Assembly (NCBI RefSeq): GCF_002846575.1
Contig: NZ_PJND01000007.1
Location: forward strand, 1,178,001 to 1,242,000
Origin: Flavobacterium lindanitolerans
GTDB taxonomy: Bacteria > Bacteroidota > Bacteroidia > Flavobacteriales > Flavobacteriaceae
Direction of reading: 5' to 3'
DNA length: 64,000 nt
The position numbers were made by a program, and so were the translations under genes. The notes below the pieces were generated by a model. It was not told the DNA's origin and did not search any database. It saw only the letters and a list, made by a program, of their open reading frames with translations. Shown here one piece after another: positions 1 to 8,720 of this stretch; position 1 is the first letter of the stretch; each line of letters starts with the position of its first letter.

Positions 1-80
1 GGTTTTTTGGATAATCATAAATTGGAATTTTATCAGTTTGCAAAAATACTATTTTTATTTGATTAGAAACCGGAGCAAAT

Positions 81-104
81 AAAAAACTGCCCTTGAGGCA
101 GTTT
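81..104 (-). terminator. Terminator of the T9SS type B protein gene
   Basis: An 8-bp perfect hairpin (AAACTGCC / GGCAGTTT, 5-nt loop) lies just beyond the stop codon of the large minus-strand gene. It is followed on the minus strand by a T-rich run, as expected for an intrinsic terminator. Confidence 0.75.
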
Positions 105-111
105 GTGTATT

Positions 112-3100
112 TTATCGTTTTAAAGTGAAGTGGCTTTTGAATTCCTTTTTTACCCCGTCTTTTTGATAAATGATTTTGAACCAGTAATCGTCGGAAGGCA
201 TTGGGCGACCATTAAAAGTGCCATCCCATCCAAATCCGTTTTGACGTAGGTCGGTCAGGATTTTGCCGTAGCGGTCAAAAATGTAGACGTTTGAAATGTC
301 TAATGACGTTCTTCCGCCAATATTCCACGTGTCGTTAAATCCGTCACCGTTTGGAGTAAAATATCTTGGGTAATCGACTATTACAATGCGGGTGCTGATT
401 TCGCCGCAGCCGTATCTGTTTCTCACTTTTAAGAAATGAATTCCTTCTTTAATATTATGGAATACATTACTGTCCTGCCACCCGTTATCATCAATCATGT
501 ATTGGAAATCGGGTGATTGTGGTGTAACAATTGCAGTAACTTTGCTGTCAGACTCAAACGTAATTTGTTCTGAAGGGTCACCTGTTATTGAAAAAGGAAT
601 CAGCGAGTTTTTGGCCGTAAAATTGATGATTCGGGCGCAAAGAGCCGTATTCGTTGTGTTTATTATCTTAACGGAATAATCTCCCTGTACTGAGGTAGTG
701 AAGGTACTTCCTGTTTCAGAAGAGATTCGGTTGGAAGCAACCGCATCATGACCGGTATACCATTCAAAATCGTAATCGGTTTCAGATAATTGCGTATCTA
801 TAAATGCTGGAGTAACTACATTATTGTAGATGTCCTTGCATATTCTATAAGGATACTCTTGTATATTATTGGCCGGGAATGGCCTTACAAACAATTCCAA
901 TTCGAGTATTCTGAAACAAGCTTCCCCGTTTTCGCTTCCAATATTTACGGTGCTGTTCAGACGTACATATATTTTCTGATAGTCGGCAACAGTATTGGTG
1001 AAATTCTCAGGAGCAGGAATCGCATTGTTGGAATTGCTTAATGCATCCTGTTCACGAATGTAATATCTGAACTGAATCGTATTCAAAGGAGTTGTTCCGG
1101 CCATCTGGGACTGCCTTTGGGTAAGATTAAACGGATAGAATCCGCTGTCATCACAAGCCTGAATAATATTCGGATTGGTCGTGCTGCCCGGACTTCCTAC
1201 AACGTTTAATCGAAGAGTTGTTGTTGAGAAACAGTTATTTCCGGTTGGGTCGACAACTTTAACCGAGATTGTCTTTGAAACCGAATTGTAAGGATTCGTA
1301 GCAGTGATAGGCGTGTCGGCAGCTAAATCGGCAGGAGTTTCGTAAAAGAAAACCCTGTAATTTGTGTTTCCGGAAGTAATTTGAGGAATTCTGCTGTCAA
1401 GATTAAAATCAGCGGTATTGCTGCCGCAAATCGTAATCGGGTCAGGAGTAGTGATGGTCGGATTTGCAAACACATTGATATCGAAACTCACTACCGAAAC
1501 ACATTGTGTGGCCATATCGAACTGTCGTACAAAAATTGCTTTAGTTCCTACAGTGAGAGGAAGGGCGGTGTTTTTGTTTATGGCAGCCGTATTGGTACGT
1601 GCATTATCAAACGTATTAAAATAACTAACGCTCACGGTTGGAGTTTGGCTGGCCAATATTTCGCTGTCTTTATTCGCCAGAATAATGGTTTCAGTTTGAC
1701 AGGCATTGATTGGAGTAATTGCATTCTGTGCCGGGCCGGCATATACCTGTACTTTAAAAGTTCCTATTCCGGCACAATTATTATTGGTTTCTATTCGTGT
1801 ATAAATTGTTGAAATCCCGACAGGTATCTGAGAGGTATTGGTTAATGCGTTTTCTTCTACTGATGCGTCAGTTTCATTAATGTAAAAAGCAATGTCTACA
1901 GTAGTTGTAGGGAAAGAGGATGCTTTTATGGCAGCCCTTTTTGAGTTGAAATCAACGAATCCGTAATTAGCATTCAATTCCGGGCAAACAGGTGTCATGT
2001 CTGTATAAGTCGCAACACTGGTTGGATTAACAGAAAGATTGATTATTGCCACATTTGAAGTACAAATTGGAATATGTGACGGATTTATGGCAGTAACATA
2101 AATGTTCTGTGAGAAAGCAACTGTATTGGTAAAGGAATTAGGTGTGGTTATCTGCTGGGTTAATCCTGCATCTAAAAAATAGCTCAAGACAAGTGCTGTA
2201 TCACCATTTGTCAGGCTGTTATAGGCCTGTGTGAGATTTACCGTGGCAAACCCGTCATTGTTTGGTGAAATATAATCACACTGTTGCAAGGCTACAGGCG
2301 TATTCAAAAGTGGCTTTGCATTAAGAGTAATAGCTACCGGGTTTGAAGTTGTGACACATAGTCCCTGTTCTGTTGCTTCCAAAACATAAGATGATGTGGT
2401 GCCTGCATTTTGTCCTGCTAAAGAAACAATATAAGAGCTTGATGTCGCTCCCGGAATTAAATTCCCATCCTTATACCATTGATAAGTTACATTGGTAAGA
2501 TTGGCAGCATTAGCGATGGTAGAAGTTATTTGATAGGTGTCATTCTCACAAATTGTCTGATTGTCTGTTATAGTAACCTGAGGAGGCTCATAAATAGCAA
2601 TGGTATTTGAATCAAAAGGAGCACAACCCGGATTTGAAATCCTTACAAAATAATTTCCCGACAGGGTTGGTGTAAAAGTAGAGCCGGTTGCTCCCGGTAT
2701 TGAAATCCCGCCCCGGAACCATTCGTAAGTATATGTCTGTACTATTGTATTGTTGTCAATGGTTTGTAGAACCGGATTACTGGCCAAACATTGTGTATTT
2801 GTATTTTGCAACGTCATGTTTGGGGCTGTAAAGAATTTCAGGTCAATTTCAGCATCGCTTACCTGAAGGTCGTTCTGATTGACCGTCGGATCTGTACTGT
2901 CATATGCTGTGGTTTCGACCTTATAAAGTCCGCTATCAGAAACGGTGAGTGTATTGGTGTTGGAAAGTGAATTTGTAATTGTGGTAAGCAATATTCCGTC
3001 TTTATACCATTTATAGTTAAATCTTAAATCGCTTGTGTTTCCTGGAAAATCGGTAACATCAATTGTAGCAACAAGGTCTTTGGTGTCAGGTTTGCAGTAA

Positions 3101-3681
3101 TTTAATTGTGTAATATCGTTTCCGGTATTGTCCTTTATTTTTACTGAGGAAAGAAAACTGCAATCAGAACTTCCGGTACCCCCGGTTTGCGTAATTGTAA
3201 TCTGGCCTGGCGTATTGGAAAAGTTATCTACAAGAAGAATGTATATTTGTCCGGCTACTGCATTAGGTAATACCACATTTTCTATGCCATCAGGTTCCCA
3301 GCTACAATCTACTTCTTTTGGGATATCTAATTGGCTACAGATATTGTTCAGGTTGTTAAAAGGTCCCCACAATACAAAATCAACGTCACTGGAAATCCCC
3401 GCGTTGCTAACCTGAGAAATCTGTAAAAAGATATCTCCACTCGTTTTTATTTTCATAAAAAACCAGGTAGGTCCTCTAAAATTCTGCCTGATACAAGTAG
3501 TTCTATAAGTTTCCCCGCTGGTGTTATTGGTAGAGTTGATAAAAGGAATACTGGTTGCGCAGGATTGATAGCGCTCAAAATTAGCCTGTAATTCGGCGCA
3601 TGATGGGGCACCACCCTGGGAGTAGGCTATTTCTGCCGTTAGAAAAAAAATAATAAGTAAAAGTCTGTTCAATGATTTCAT
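112..3681 (-). CDS. Secreted T9SS type B sorting domain protein with Ig-like repeats
   Basis: This 1189-residue protein has an N-terminal signal peptide (about residues 1-21, ending near AYSQ). A long Thr/Asn-rich stretch of Ig/PKD-like beta repeats follows, with recurring phrases such as YxWYKDG near residues 225, 330 and 400. The last ~90 residues form the gliding motility-associated type B C-terminal domain, recognised by FTPNGDGFND, then VYIFDRYGK, then GWDGTFNG and PSDDYWFKI. In this family that domain directs export through the type IX secretion system and surface attachment. The repeats suggest an adhesin or surface matrix protein, but the ligand cannot be told from sequence. It is a single gene with its own terminator. 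The start is supported by the signal peptide. Confidence 0.88.
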   Translation of the reverse strand: MKSLNRLLLIIFFLTAEIAYSQGGAPSCAELQANFERYQSCATSIPFINSTNNTSGETYRTTCIRQNFRGPTWFFMKIKTSGDIFLQISQVSNAGISSDVDFVLWGPFNNLNNICSQLDIPKEVDCSWEPDGIENVVLPNAVAGQIYILLVDNFSNTPGQITITQTGGTGSSDCSFLSSVKIKDNTGNDITQLNYCKPDTKDLVATIDVTDFPGNTSDLRFNYKWYKDGILLTTITNSLSNTNTLTVSDSGLYKVETTAYDSTDPTVNQNDLQVSDAEIDLKFFTAPNMTLQNTNTQCLASNPVLQTIDNNTIVQTYTYEWFRGGISIPGATGSTFTPTLSGNYFVRISNPGCAPFDSNTIAIYEPPQVTITDNQTICENDTYQITSTIANAANLTNVTYQWYKDGNLIPGATSSSYIVSLAGQNAGTTSSYVLEATEQGLCVTTSNPVAITLNAKPLLNTPVALQQCDYISPNNDGFATVNLTQAYNSLTNGDTALVLSYFLDAGLTQQITTPNSFTNTVAFSQNIYVTAINPSHIPICTSNVAIINLSVNPTSVATYTDMTPVCPELNANYGFVDFNSKRAAIKASSFPTTTVDIAFYINETDASVEENALTNTSQIPVGISTIYTRIETNNNCAGIGTFKVQVYAGPAQNAITPINACQTETIILANKDSEILASQTPTVSVSYFNTFDNARTNTAAINKNTALPLTVGTKAIFVRQFDMATQCVSVVSFDINVFANPTITTPDPITICGSNTADFNLDSRIPQITSGNTNYRVFFYETPADLAADTPITATNPYNSVSKTISVKVVDPTGNNCFSTTTLRLNVVGSPGSTTNPNIIQACDDSGFYPFNLTQRQSQMAGTTPLNTIQFRYYIREQDALSNSNNAIPAPENFTNTVADYQKIYVRLNSTVNIGSENGEACFRILELELFVRPFPANNIQEYPYRICKDIYNNVVTPAFIDTQLSETDYDFEWYTGHDAVASNRISSETGSTFTTSVQGDYSVKIINTTNTALCARIINFTAKNSLIPFSITGDPSEQITFESDSKVTAIVTPQSPDFQYMIDDNGWQDSNVFHNIKEGIHFLKVRNRYGCGEISTRIVIVDYPRYFTPNGDGFNDTWNIGGRTSLDISNVYIFDRYGKILTDLRQNGFGWDGTFNGRPMPSDDYWFKIIYQKDGVKKEFKSHFTLKR

Positions 3682-3810
3682 GCTTTGAAAAGAAACAACG
3701 TGTGAAATTTAATTGTTTTCAACGCGAAAATAGGTAGTTTATTTTTATTTTTTCAGAAATCATAACAATATTCTTCTGTCTATCTGTTAATTAACAAATT
3801 GGTTGTAATA

Positions 3811-3849
3811 AAAACAGGGAATTCCGCTTTAAATAGAATTCCCTGTTTT
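3811..3849 (-). terminator. Terminator of the gpmI operon
   Basis: A 14-bp perfect inverted repeat (arms 3811-3824 and 3836-3849, AAAACAGGGAATTC and its complement) with an 11-nt loop lies just past the gpmI stop codon. On the minus strand its 3' arm runs into TTTTTATT. Confidence 0.8.
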
Positions 3850-3868
3850 ATTTTATAAAAAGCCTGTT

Positions 3869-5386
3869 TTATAGCAGTGAATGCTGGGTCATAACCTCTG
3901 GTTTTTGAATGCCCATCAAGTCCAGAATGGTAGGAGCAATGTCGCCCAAAATACCATTGTTTATGTGTTTTAAATCTTTGTCTACCAGAATAATCGGAAC
4001 TGGATTTGTAGTATGGGCGGTATTAGGAGAACCATCCGGGTTAATCATCGTCTCGCAATTTCCGTGGTCTGCAATAACAATTGTTGTATAATTGTGCGCT
4101 AAAGCAGTTGTGATGACCTTTTCAGCGCATTTGTCTACCGCTTCACATGCTTTGATAGCGGCTTGCATAACGCCGGTATGGCCAACCATGTCTCCGTTCG
4201 CGAAATTAAGGCACACAAAATCAACTTCTTCTTTTTCGAGTTCAGGAACTAGTGCGTCTGCCAATTCATAAGCGCTCATTTCAGGTTTCAGGTCATAGGT
4301 GGCCACTTTTGGAGAATTTTTCAAAATTCGGGTTTCGCCTACAAAAGGTAACTCCCTGCCACCGGAAAAGAAAAAGGTCACGTGTGGGTATTTTTCAGTT
4401 TCAGCGATACGGATTTGTTTTTTATGGTTTTTCTCTAAAATTTCACCCAGTGTTTCCGTGATGTTTTCTTTGTCATAAATTACATGTATCCCAACAAAAC
4501 TATCGTCATAATTTGTCATTGTCACATAGTACAGATTGAGTTTGTGCATGTTCTGTTCATGGCAATCAAACTGTGTGAGCACTTCTGTTAGTTGCCTGCC
4601 TCGGTCGGTTCTGAAATTAAAGAAAATGACCACATCATCATTTTGTAGGGTTGCGATAGGATTGTTATTCTCGTCAACCATAACAATAGGCTCGATAAAT
4701 TCATCGGTTATGTTTTTTTCATAGCTGTCATGCAGACTGCTAACCGCATTTTGAGAATGGATTCCTACTCCGTTTACCAGCAAATCATAGGCTTTTTTTA
4801 CTCTTTCCCAACGTTTGTCGCGGTCCATTGCATAATAGCGCCCAACGATAGAGGCCAGTTTTGCGGAAGTGTTTTCCATATGCTTTTCCAGTGCCGAAAT
4901 AAAAAATATTCCTGATTTCGGGTCAACATCCCTGCCGTCCGTAAAAGCGTGGACATATACATTTTCAAGTCCGAAGTCCTGGGTTGCGTCAATCAGGCCT
5001 TTTACATGGTCAATATGGGAATGCACTCCTCCATCTGATACTAATCCCAAAAGGTGAACTTTTTTATTGTTCTGTTTGGCATAATGAAAAGCATCAATCA
5101 ATGCTTTTTCCTGTTGCAGGGTTTTATGTTGTACGGCCAGATTAATTTTGGCCAAATCCTGGTAGATAATCCTGCCGGCACCTAAATTCATGTGTCCTAC
5201 TTCAGAATTACCCATCTGACCTTCCGGAAGGCCAACATTAAGGCCGTCTGTTCTTAGTTGGGCGTTGGCATATTTTGTATAAAGGCTGTCAATGAAAGGT
5301 GTATTTGCATTGTCTATTGCAGAAACTTTTGGATCAGGAGATTTGCCCCATCCATCCAATATCATTAGGATTACTTTTTTGTTCAT
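3869..5386 (-). CDS. gpmI: 2,3-bisphosphoglycerate-independent phosphoglycerate mutase
   Basis: GpmI interconverts 3-phosphoglycerate and 2-phosphoglycerate in glycolysis and gluconeogenesis, using two Mn ions and a phosphoserine intermediate. At 505 residues it has the usual family length. It shows the alkaline-phosphatase-fold opening LMILDGWG (metal Asp), NSEVGH with the catalytic serine at about residue 61, the substrate-domain segments SDGGVHSHIDH and FTDGRDVDP, and the C-terminal metal motifs NFANGDMVGHTG, ADHGNCE and AHTTNPVP. The upstream gene's TAG stop directly abuts this ATG (TAGATG), so the two are probably cotranscribed and translationally coupled. No key residue appears to be missing. 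Confidence 0.97.
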   Translation of the reverse strand: MNKKVILMILDGWGKSPDPKVSAIDNANTPFIDSLYTKYANAQLRTDGLNVGLPEGQMGNSEVGHMNLGAGRIIYQDLAKINLAVQHKTLQQEKALIDAFHYAKQNNKKVHLLGLVSDGGVHSHIDHVKGLIDATQDFGLENVYVHAFTDGRDVDPKSGIFFISALEKHMENTSAKLASIVGRYYAMDRDKRWERVKKAYDLLVNGVGIHSQNAVSSLHDSYEKNITDEFIEPIVMVDENNNPIATLQNDDVVIFFNFRTDRGRQLTEVLTQFDCHEQNMHKLNLYYVTMTNYDDSFVGIHVIYDKENITETLGEILEKNHKKQIRIAETEKYPHVTFFFSGGRELPFVGETRILKNSPKVATYDLKPEMSAYELADALVPELEKEEVDFVCLNFANGDMVGHTGVMQAAIKACEAVDKCAEKVITTALAHNYTTIVIADHGNCETMINPDGSPNTAHTTNPVPIILVDKDLKHINNGILGDIAPTILDLMGIQKPEVMTQHSLL

Positions 5387-7792
5387 CTAAAACTTGTTTT
5401 TAATCGAATTGTAGTCAATAAAATATCTGACGCTGATTGAGAGGATGTTGTTCAGGTTGTTGTTGAAAAGGTTTTTAAAATTGTTTCCGAGTCTCCTGTC
5501 AATCTCTGTTCTGCTATCAGTAGCATTGTTTCTGTAAAGTACCGAAATCTGGCTTCCTGGAGCGAACCACCATGAATAGGAAAGGTCAAAATTCCAGGTG
5601 CTGAAATTCGAGTTTTTATTTACTGTAAAAGTACTATTTGATGTTAAGCTACCGTCGTTTTGAAGTGTTAAATATTGGTTATTTTCTGCATATGACCAAT
5701 AATGGCGGGCCGCCAGATTTAAAGTCATTTTTGGATTCATTGAATATTTTAAACCCAATTCGTTAGTCAATGTCCTGCGGTCGCGTTCGGCAAAAATAAT
5801 AGCATCGCCATCAAAAGCCACCCATCCTCTGTCACTATTCTGGTTGTAAGCCTCAATCATGTAATTCATAAGCAGTTTGTCGCTAAATCGATATCTGGGT
5901 GCTATTTTCAAACCATAGGAAACACGGTTTTCTTCACTTGTCACGGTAAAGTAAGGATTCAAATCAAGGGCAAATTTCCTGTTGTAATTGGAGGAGAAAT
6001 AAAATGAAGAATAAACATTTTTAGGAAGATTTACAAAGCGTTCGTTAACACGTGCCTCATAAAAATCATAAGTTTCCAGCGGGCTGATATAAACAGAAAT
6101 GGCATAATAATCATTTTTTATGCTTGTTGAAGTAAAGTCAATATTTATTTCACCTTTTTGCAGGCGGCCCGTAGTATTTTGGAATTCGGCGTAATAATTC
6201 GTGTTAATTTTAAAAGTATTGAAAACGGAATTTGGATTCAAAATTCTATAGCCCAGGTTGACATACCCCGAATGGAAATTATTAATAAAAGTGATGCCGA
6301 GGTCGTTGGCGTCATACTCTTTGGAAACATACGTAGCTCCGGTATTATATCTCCATTTTCCTCCTTTTTTTCCAATTTGTATGGCGGTATTGATGCCATT
6401 CAGATTGTCATTATCGCCATATTCATTGATATAGCTGTATTTAAAATCTCCCGTAAGATTGAATTTGTTGTTTTTAGTGTTCAGGTCATAAACCAAAGCA
6501 GAAACATTTGCATCACGAAATTCACCATTGCGGGTTACGTTAGTGTTTACGAGTGCTACAGATGAATTCTGGTTAAATCTCTGGTCTAAAACCAAAATAT
6601 TATAATTGGTAAGTGGTTCTACGACCACTCTGTTGGTTTCATTGGTTTGTGTGTTTCTTAAAGTTCCGTATGTTTTTTCAGTAACAGCATTCAGTACGCC
6701 AATTCCGAGTCCTGAAGAGGTTCTTCCTGAAATTTTTATGGCATTAATGAGGTTGACAGTAGATGGATTACTGGCAATAACATTTTCATCTGAAGAATAC
6801 AGGTAAGTGGAGGGGCTGCCTCCAATTCTGCGGGAATATAATAAGTTTCCTTTATTAAAGAGGTCGGTTCCTTCCGTAAAAAAAGGTCGGTTTTCATTGA
6901 ACTGCTGTTCAAAAGGTCCCAAATTCAATACGACATTATCATATTTTGTCTGTCCAAAATCAGGAACCAGAATCGCGTCTAATGTGAAAGAATCGTTGAT
7001 GCCATATTTGATGTCCATTCCGGCCTTAAATTTATTATCTGTTCCTTCCTTATTGTTTTCTACATAAAAAGAAGAATAGGGTATAAAAAAGAGTCTCGTG
7101 GGCGGTTTTATATTTTCAATACCTTCCAGCTGACCGGTTTGAGGAAGCGCGGCTCCAATTTTCATGTCAATCAGATTCCAGGTATATTTCTGGCGGTCTC
7201 TTTTTATTTCCCTGTAGAAGTTAAGACCCCATGTCTGTTTTTCATCATTAGAAAAACGCAGTGCCGCATAAGGAATTTTCATCTCAACGACCCAGCCATA
7301 TTCTGTAATGGAAACTTCGCTGTCCCAAATGGCATCCCAGCTATAATCTTCACCGCCTTCAGTCGCAAGACAGTCCATCTGCACGCCCGATGAACTTACA
7401 AAAAAGCGGAAATCCTGTTGGCCGTCATTAAATCCGTTGATGAAAATTCCAAAATGGTCTGCTGTTCCAAAATTGTCTCTTTGTGTTAGCTCTTTTAGTA
7501 TTTTTTGGGGTTCATCGTCATAGAGTATGGCGGCTACATAAATGGCGTCATTGTTATATAATATGCGAACATCCGTTTTTTTGTTTGGACTTATTGGCCT
7601 TCCGTTATCGGGTTCGAGCATTAAAAAATCGGTAGCGACCGGAGCAGTATTCCAAATGGCCTCATTAAGTTTACCGTCAATGGAAATGTTTTCGGAAATT
7701 GATTTTGCTTGCAGGTTTTTTCTCTGACCATAGGAGTCGAAAGTAGAAATGATTGCGAAAAAAAGTAAAATCAGTGAAAACGGTTTGCCCAT
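5387..7792 (-). CDS. DUF5916 / CBM9-like outer membrane protein
   Basis: I place the start at the ATG at 7792 (801 residues, MGKPFSLILLFF...), because it opens a normal signal peptide ending near SYGQ. An in-frame start 48 bases upstream would put an odd segment in front of it. Residues ~25-210 resemble the family 9 carbohydrate-binding-like domain (SIDGKLNEAIWNTAPVATDF; later GWVVEMKIPYAALRF). The rest is the DUF5916 region, rich in alternating beta strands and ending in an aromatic-rich barrel-like C-terminus (LSISVRYFIDYNS). Proteins of this type are common in Bacteroidetes outer membranes and their substrate is unknown. It sits immediately upstream of gpmI, with the stop touching the gpmI start. 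I infer a surface role and cannot name a ligand. Confidence 0.78.
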   Translation of the reverse strand: MGKPFSLILLFFAIISTFDSYGQRKNLQAKSISENISIDGKLNEAIWNTAPVATDFLMLEPDNGRPISPNKKTDVRILYNNDAIYVAAILYDDEPQKILKELTQRDNFGTADHFGIFINGFNDGQQDFRFFVSSSGVQMDCLATEGGEDYSWDAIWDSEVSITEYGWVVEMKIPYAALRFSNDEKQTWGLNFYREIKRDRQKYTWNLIDMKIGAALPQTGQLEGIENIKPPTRLFFIPYSSFYVENNKEGTDNKFKAGMDIKYGINDSFTLDAILVPDFGQTKYDNVVLNLGPFEQQFNENRPFFTEGTDLFNKGNLLYSRRIGGSPSTYLYSSDENVIASNPSTVNLINAIKISGRTSSGLGIGVLNAVTEKTYGTLRNTQTNETNRVVVEPLTNYNILVLDQRFNQNSSVALVNTNVTRNGEFRDANVSALVYDLNTKNNKFNLTGDFKYSYINEYGDNDNLNGINTAIQIGKKGGKWRYNTGATYVSKEYDANDLGITFINNFHSGYVNLGYRILNPNSVFNTFKINTNYYAEFQNTTGRLQKGEINIDFTSTSIKNDYYAISVYISPLETYDFYEARVNERFVNLPKNVYSSFYFSSNYNRKFALDLNPYFTVTSEENRVSYGLKIAPRYRFSDKLLMNYMIEAYNQNSDRGWVAFDGDAIIFAERDRRTLTNELGLKYSMNPKMTLNLAARHYWSYAENNQYLTLQNDGSLTSNSTFTVNKNSNFSTWNFDLSYSWWFAPGSQISVLYRNNATDSRTEIDRRLGNNFKNLFNNNLNNILSISVRYFIDYNSIKNKF

Positions 7793-7943
7793 TTGTGCGT
7801 GTTTATATAGCAAAAATAGCCATAAAATATACATACACAATTACTTTGCAATATTTTTGAATTTTGTACGTTATAATCTCTGTTACACTAAAATTAAAAA
7901 AAGGTTAATTTTGTTAAATACCTCATTTTAAGAGTAATAAATT

Positions 7944-7972
7944 TTGAGAATAAATTTTTTTTAATACTTTTG
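7944..7972 (+). promoter_or_regulatory. Promoter of the YkuD_2-like transpeptidase gene
   Basis: There is a -33 TTG (7944-7946), an 18-nt spacer and the -7 element TACTTTTG (7965-7972), which matches the Bacteroidetes consensus TTG-N(19-21)-TAnnTTTG closely. It lies 37 bases before the start codon at 8010. Confidence 0.6.
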
Positions 7973-8009
7973 GCGCTCCCCAAGTCAATTTTAACCCATT
8001 AGAATTTCA

Positions 8010-8720
8010 ATGATTTACAAGTTTTTACCCGTCTTCATGTACTTTTTTGCTTCATTTACAACAAATGTGAGCAAACCTACAGAGCCAGAAAAATTAATTG
8101 CAGCCACAGCCGAAGCAAGTTTTTCGATGAAAGCTGAAAAGCTATACCACACACTGCATTCAAATAATCTTTCTTTACCAAAATTGGAGAGTTTTTCAAA
8201 AGCGCTTCAGGGTTTTTACCAACTGAAAGAGAAAGGTCTGGTTTCAAAAAACATATTAACAATTATCGATTTTAGTCTGTCTTCCAATTCCAAGAGATTG
8301 TGGATTATTGACATGTCAACCAATACGGTACTTTATAATTCGCTTGTTGCCCATGGCAGAAATACAGGCGAAGAATATGCAAAAGAGTTTTCAAATGCAT
8401 CTTCTTCTAACAAAAGCAGTCTTGGATTTTATGCCACAGGAGAAGTTTATCAGGGAAAACACGGTCTTTCGTTACGCCTTGACGGATTAGAGAAAGGTAT
8501 AAATGATAACGCCAGAAGCAGAGCGGTTGTCGTTCATGGTGCCGACTATGTGGCAGAATCTTTTATAAAAACTCACGGAAGACTTGGAAGAAGCCAGGGA
8601 TGCCCTGCATTACCGGTTGGAATTACAAAAGAAGTTATCAATGTGATTAAAGATAAATCGTGCCTTTTTATCTACCATCCTTCTGCTAATTATAAAGCAG
8701 CAACTAAATTAATCTCGTAA
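8010..8720 (+). CDS. Murein L,D-transpeptidase catalytic domain protein (YkuD_2-like)
   Basis: This 236-residue protein begins with a hydrophobic export signal (MIYKFLPVFMYFFASF). Its C-terminal half is an L,D-transpeptidase-type domain: LTIIDFSLSSNSKRLWIIDM, VAHGRNTG, VVVHGADYV with the conserved His, and GRSQGCPALP with the probable catalytic Cys near residue 203. The family either cross-links peptidoglycan stems or attaches proteins to them, acting in the periplasm. This is the short single-domain Bacteroidetes type, unlike the longer YcbB-like enzyme encoded tail to tail with it. The two genes overlap by 12 bases at their 3' ends. A good TAnnTTTG promoter precedes it. The exact reaction is inferred from the family. 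Confidence 0.85.
   Translation: MIYKFLPVFMYFFASFTTNVSKPTEPEKLIAATAEASFSMKAEKLYHTLHSNNLSLPKLESFSKALQGFYQLKEKGLVSKNILTIIDFSLSSNSKRLWIIDMSTNTVLYNSLVAHGRNTGEEYAKEFSNASSSNKSSLGFYATGEVYQGKHGLSLRLDGLEKGINDNARSRAVVVHGADYVAESFIKTHGRLGRSQGCPALPVGITKEVINVIKDKSCLFIYHPSANYKAATKLIS

Noticed and set aside
1381..1812. 143-codon open frame on the plus strand inside the T9SS gene
   Set aside because: It runs antisense to a clear gene with a signal peptide and sorting domain. It has no recognisable motif and its composition is a mirror of the Thr/Asn-rich repeats.
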